The notes under the pieces were generated by a model. That model saw only the letters and a program-made list of their open reading frames with translations, searched no databases and was not told where the DNA came from. Of a stretch of DNA of 64,000 nt, positions 60,883 through 64,000 are shown one piece after another. The first letter of the stretch is position 1; each line of letters opens with the position of its first letter. This DNA is from Indibacter alkaliphilus LW1 (GTDB lineage Bacteria; Bacteroidota; Bacteroidia; Cytophagales; Cyclobacteriaceae), in contig NZ_ALWO02000023.1 in NCBI RefSeq assembly GCF_000295935.2, positions 310,001 to 374,000 on the forward strand, in the 5' to 3' direction. The position numbers and the translations under genes were made by a program.

Positions 60883-62598
60883 ATGAAAATCAAGCAATAT
60901 CAAAGAAGAAGTTTAAGCTTCTTCTTTCTTTTTGTCCTCCTCTTTCAATCCTGCAATCAAGAACATAGCCTCAAGCCAAGTAGAACTGGGCTTATCGCTG
61001 AGAAAGCAATAGTGGTCACAGCTAGAGAAGAAGCATCCAGGATTGGCCTGATGATGCTTGAAAAAGGAGGAAATGCCTTTGATGCCATGGTAGCTACAGA
61101 AATGGCGCTAGCAGTGGCCTTTCCATTTGCTGGAAACTTGGGTGGTGGTGGATTTATGGTGTTTAGAATGGCTGATGGCACGACAGGAAGTATTGATTAC
61201 AGGGAGAAGGCACCTTCAGCAGCACATAGAGATATGTATTTGGACGAAAAAGGTGAGGTAATTCCGGAGCTGAGTACTATTGGTGCGATGGCGGTAGGAG
61301 TTCCAGGTACTATTGCCGGCGTTTTTGCAATTCACGAAAAATTTGGGAGTTTATCAATAGAAGAGATTTTCGAGCCTGTTATTGCATTAGCGGAAAAGGG
61401 TGTAGTAGTTACAAAAAACCAAGAAGGTAGATTGGCCAACAACCGAGGTAATTTTATCAAAGTAAACGGAGAACAAACTTTTTTTGCCCAAAAATTCACT
61501 GAAGGAGATACAATCAAGTACCCAGCACTTGCCAATACCTTAAAAAACATTGCCAAGAATGGAAGAGATGAATTTTACAAAGGTGAAACTGCTGAGAAAA
61601 TTGCAGAGTTTATTCAGAGCAAAGGTGGAATAATTACGCTTGATGACCTGGCATCCTATGAGGCCATTTGGAGAGAGCCTATAATATTCAAATACAAAGA
61701 TTATAAAATCATTTCAATGGCTCCGCCAAGCAGTGGAGGAGTGACTTTAGCTCAGGTTATGGGCATGTTGGAAGACTATGAACTACAAAGCTTGGGGCAT
61801 AACAGCCCTGAGTATATTCAGCTTTTGACTGAAGCTGAAAGGAGGGCCTATGCAGATAGAAATTATTTCCTTGGAGATCCGGATTTTGTAGAGGTGCCAG
61901 TAAGTGAATTGATATCCAAAAATTACCTGAATGTTAGAATGGCTGACTTTGATCCAAATCAAGCAACAAAATCATCTGCTATCAGGGAAGGAAGCATTCA
62001 GATAATTGAAAGTGATGAAACTACTCATTATTCAATTGTTGATCAATTCGGCAATGCAGCTGCTATTACCACCACCTTAAATGGGGCTTATGGATCCAAA
62101 CTTTTTTCTGATGAATTGGGCTTTTTCTTCAACAATGAAATGGATGATTTCAGTGCCAAAACCGGTGTCCCCAATATGTTTGGACTGATAGGAGCTGACG
62201 CAAATGCCATAGCCCCTGGAAAACGCATGTTGAGCTCCATGACCCCGACATTGGTTGAGAAAAACGGTGCGCTAAAAATGGTGGTTGGAACCCCGGGTGG
62301 ATCTACAATCATTACTTCTGTCCTGCAGACAATCCTCAATGTCATTGAATTTGGAATGAGTATGCAAGAAGCTGTAGATGCGCCAAGATTTCATCATCAA
62401 TGGTTACCGGATCACATTAATTTTGAGCCAGAAGGCTTCTCTACAGAGGTTATGGAGACACTTAAAGAAAAAGGCTATCAAATCAATGAGGGATATACGC
62501 CCATTTTGGGAAAAGTGGATGCAATTTTGGTGCTACCGGATGGAAGACTAGAGGGCGGAGCAGATTGGCGAGGCGATGACAAAGCGGTAGGTTTTTAA
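60883..62598 (+). CDS. Gamma-glutamyltransferase (lipoprotein form)
   Basis: 571 residues. The leader (SFFFLFVLLFQSC) carries a lipobox with Cys24, so the precursor should be lipid-anchored. The propeptide is followed by the autocleavage site with catalytic Thr380 (DETTHYSIVD). The glutamate-binding GGGFMVFRM and the substrate PPSSGGVTLAQVM are intact. It hydrolyses gamma-glutamyl bonds such as those in glutathione or transfers the glutamyl group. It is cotranslated with the S9 peptidase, suggesting peptide and glutathione breakdown in the envelope. Confidence 0.94.
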   Translation: MKIKQYQRRSLSFFFLFVLLFQSCNQEHSLKPSRTGLIAEKAIVVTAREEASRIGLMMLEKGGNAFDAMVATEMALAVAFPFAGNLGGGGFMVFRMADGTTGSIDYREKAPSAAHRDMYLDEKGEVIPELSTIGAMAVGVPGTIAGVFAIHEKFGSLSIEEIFEPVIALAEKGVVVTKNQEGRLANNRGNFIKVNGEQTFFAQKFTEGDTIKYPALANTLKNIAKNGRDEFYKGETAEKIAEFIQSKGGIITLDDLASYEAIWREPIIFKYKDYKIISMAPPSSGGVTLAQVMGMLEDYELQSLGHNSPEYIQLLTEAERRAYADRNYFLGDPDFVEVPVSELISKNYLNVRMADFDPNQATKSSAIREGSIQIIESDETTHYSIVDQFGNAAAITTTLNGAYGSKLFSDELGFFFNNEMDDFSAKTGVPNMFGLIGADANAIAPGKRMLSSMTPTLVEKNGALKMVVGTPGGSTIITSVLQTILNVIEFGMSMQEAVDAPRFHHQWLPDHINFEPEGFSTEVMETLKEKGYQINEGYTPILGKVDAILVLPDGRLEGGADWRGDDKAVGF

Positions 62599-62723
62599 TC
62601 TAATACTCAATTTAAAAAATTTATTCTCCAGTTGGCGTATTTCAGCACCCCCTAGCTATCAGGTTGGCATTGTGAGCACTGGCAGGTTTTTGATTTTTGG
62701 TTTAATCACAGGTAGATTTTAGA

Positions 62724-64000
62724 TCAGCGGTTTTTAATAAAATTAAGTATATCATCCATTACTTGTTGATTGAAAGATTCCTCAATCTGTTGATATTCTG
62801 AAACGGCACCGGTTTCTGCTTTTTGAAAAAGATGATTCAAATCATCGTAAACTTTCAGCTCAAGAAGGTTCTCTCTATCTTTGAAAAGTTCTAGCAAGCG
62901 GTTCCCATTTTGTGCTGCATTTACCTGAAGGTCTTTGCCTCCAAATGCCGCAAATACAGGGATCTCAATATTTTTGATATCAGATTCAGCCTCATATTTC
63001 ATGAAAAACATAAACCAAGGGTTTATACTGTTCTCAAAAGTAGCAATCATCGCTGCTCGCTGTTGTTTTTTGATTTCCTCTGACAACTCGTAACTGTTTA
63101 CAATTTCATCAACCAAATCCGGTATTTGGGCTTTGACTTCTTTTTCGTCCTCACTCCTTTTGATCAATTGATAAAATCTTGTATTCAATGAAACCTGACG
63201 CTCCACCAATTCTTTGGGGTTTCCTGTGCTTCGAGAGATATCTTCCGTTTGTTTAGCCATAAGTTCAGGAATTGCTATCACAGGTCCAGCCAATGAAATC
63301 ACAAAATCCAAGGGACTTTCCTGTGCTTCAGCAGCCATCATCCAGGCAATCATTCCACCTTCGCTATGTCCTAACATCCCAATTTTATCTGGATCCACTA
63401 TATCTAAAGTCCGCAAGAAACTGATAGCATGTTGGGCATCATTCTTGAAATCCTCAGAAGTAGCGGCAGAAAAATCACCTTCAGACTCCCCCACTCCTCT
63501 TTCATCATAACGCAATACAAGTACTCCATTACTACTGAAAAAATCAGCCAAAACCCAAAAAGGCTCATGGTCAAATATACTTGAATTCCTATCTTGTGGC
63601 CCAGATCCAGATACAAGGATCAATGCTGGGAATGGTCCGTCTCCATGGGGAATTGTTAAAGTTCCGGAAAGGTTTATTCCAACTTCCTCATTCGAAAAGC
63701 TGACGTTTTTGGATTCATAGTCAAATGGTTCTTTTGGAGTTTGAGGGCGTGAAAATCCCATGTCATTTGATTCCGCAGTGGAATTTTTCCTTTTCAAATC
63801 CAATGGGAAGGACATTCCTGCCTGTTTGAAATTTCCCGAAACCTGCTCTCCAACCATGATTCCTTCATATATAATATTGGCAGCGCTATGCTCAAATATC
63901 AACATGTTGTCTTCAAATAAGACTTTTGAGAGCGGGATATCCTTAGCCCCTTGGCTGGGACTGTCCATAAAGCCTGACCAATTTTGATCAGCTTTTTCAA
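62724..64000 (-). CDS. Alpha/beta hydrolase with beta-rich N-terminal domain (partial)
   Basis: The frame runs through the window edge: above the first internal ATG the reading continues with ADQNWSGFMDSPSQGAKDIP. At least 425 residues are visible. An N-terminal beta-sandwich-like part (IIYEGIMVGEQVSGNF) leads to the hydrolase domain with ALILVSGSGPQDRN, Ser nucleophile GMLGHSEGGMI, the Asp in AAFGGKDLQVN and the His in YDDLNHLFQKA. Related proteins act on esters or small peptides. Exported form likely but the signal sequence is beyond the window. Confidence 0.9.
   Translation of the reverse strand, partial: EKADQNWSGFMDSPSQGAKDIPLSKVLFEDNMLIFEHSAANIIYEGIMVGEQVSGNFKQAGMSFPLDLKRKNSTAESNDMGFSRPQTPKEPFDYESKNVSFSNEEVGINLSGTLTIPHGDGPFPALILVSGSGPQDRNSSIFDHEPFWVLADFFSSNGVLVLRYDERGVGESEGDFSAATSEDFKNDAQHAISFLRTLDIVDPDKIGMLGHSEGGMIAWMMAAEAQESPLDFVISLAGPVIAIPELMAKQTEDISRSTGNPKELVERQVSLNTRFYQLIKRSEDEKEVKAQIPDLVDEIVNSYELSEEIKKQQRAAMIATFENSINPWFMFFMKYEAESDIKNIEIPVFAAFGGKDLQVNAAQNGNRLLELFKDRENLLELKVYDDLNHLFQKAETGAVSEYQQIEESFNQQVMDDILNFIKNR

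Noticed and set aside
1-64000. CRISPR arrays, insertion sequences, prophage or integrative elements
   Set aside because: No regularly spaced repeats, transposase, integrase or terminal repeats were seen, and gene content is consistent with core chromosome. The tRNA-Glu pair has no attachment-site duplication apart from the second tRNA itself.

Overview
The window is AT-rich, gene-dense bacterial chromosome. The protein families and lineage signals point to Bacteroidota, class Cytophagia, probably Cyclobacteriaceae (an Algoriphagus-like marine or soil aerobe). The evidence is a textbook Bacteroidota promoter (TTTG-N19-TATATTTG) before the tRNA-Glu genes, weak Shine-Dalgarno sequences, many exported peptidases, lineage-typical DUF families (DUF2452, DUF2891, DUF2911, DUF1080, DUF922), phosphotransfer proteins with the HxxKPS variant, and parE-parC order. 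Genus is an inference. No phage, insertion sequence, CRISPR array, rRNA or plasmid functions were seen; this is core chromosome.

Layout. 1-7.2 kb: a histidine kinase (cut by the left edge) and a sigma-54-dependent response regulator, divergent from a MacA/MacB-like efflux or export operon (adaptor, ATPase, FtsX-type permease). 7.3-9.6 kb: a PhzF-family isomerase, a truncated lipoprotein remnant and a KAS III-like enzyme. 9.8-15.4 kb: a tricorn-like protease, then an unusual NRAMP-family transporter coupled to a DUF2891 protein. 15.5-18.7 kb: HerA-like ATPase, BaiN/YhiN flavoprotein and a small Hpt protein in one operon. 18.7-20.1 kb: GAPDH and two tandem tRNA-Glu(TTC). 20.3-29.9 kb: radical SAM protein, M14 peptidase, DUF1080 protein, SLC13 transporter, a DUF922-like protein, an unknown protein and a cold-shock-domain protein.

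30.2-36.2 kb is a molybdenum hydroxylase region: XdhC, a MobA-like nucleotidyltransferase, a cysteine desulfurase, and the IorB-like and IorA-like subunits. Together they can build, sulfurate and use a molybdopterin cofactor in a Tat-exported oxidoreductase. 36.4-43.3 kb: Gfo/Idh/MocA oxidoreductase, DUF2911 protein, HrpB helicase, two poorly known proteins, and a protein that matches the VLRF1 (Vms1/ANKZF1 release-factor-like) domain. That last gene is the most interesting in the window because it suggests peptidyl-tRNA release on stalled ribosomes. 43.4-51.2 kb: CocE/S15 hydrolase, small membrane proteins and topoisomerase IV (parE, parC). 51.4-58.3 kb: small housekeeping and hypothetical genes, including a ROK kinase without the zinc cysteines, a cysteine-less ArsC-like protein, a CvfB-like S1 protein, 3-hydroxyacyl-CoA dehydrogenase, a deoxynucleoside kinase, an unlisted 53-residue membrane protein and a second Hpt protein. 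58.5-64 kb: an S9 peptidase/gamma-glutamyltransferase operon and an alpha/beta hydrolase cut by the right edge.

Two themes stand out. Extracytoplasmic peptide breakdown is served by tricorn-like, M14, S15, S9 and GGT enzymes. Molybdenum hydroxylase assembly forms the second cluster.
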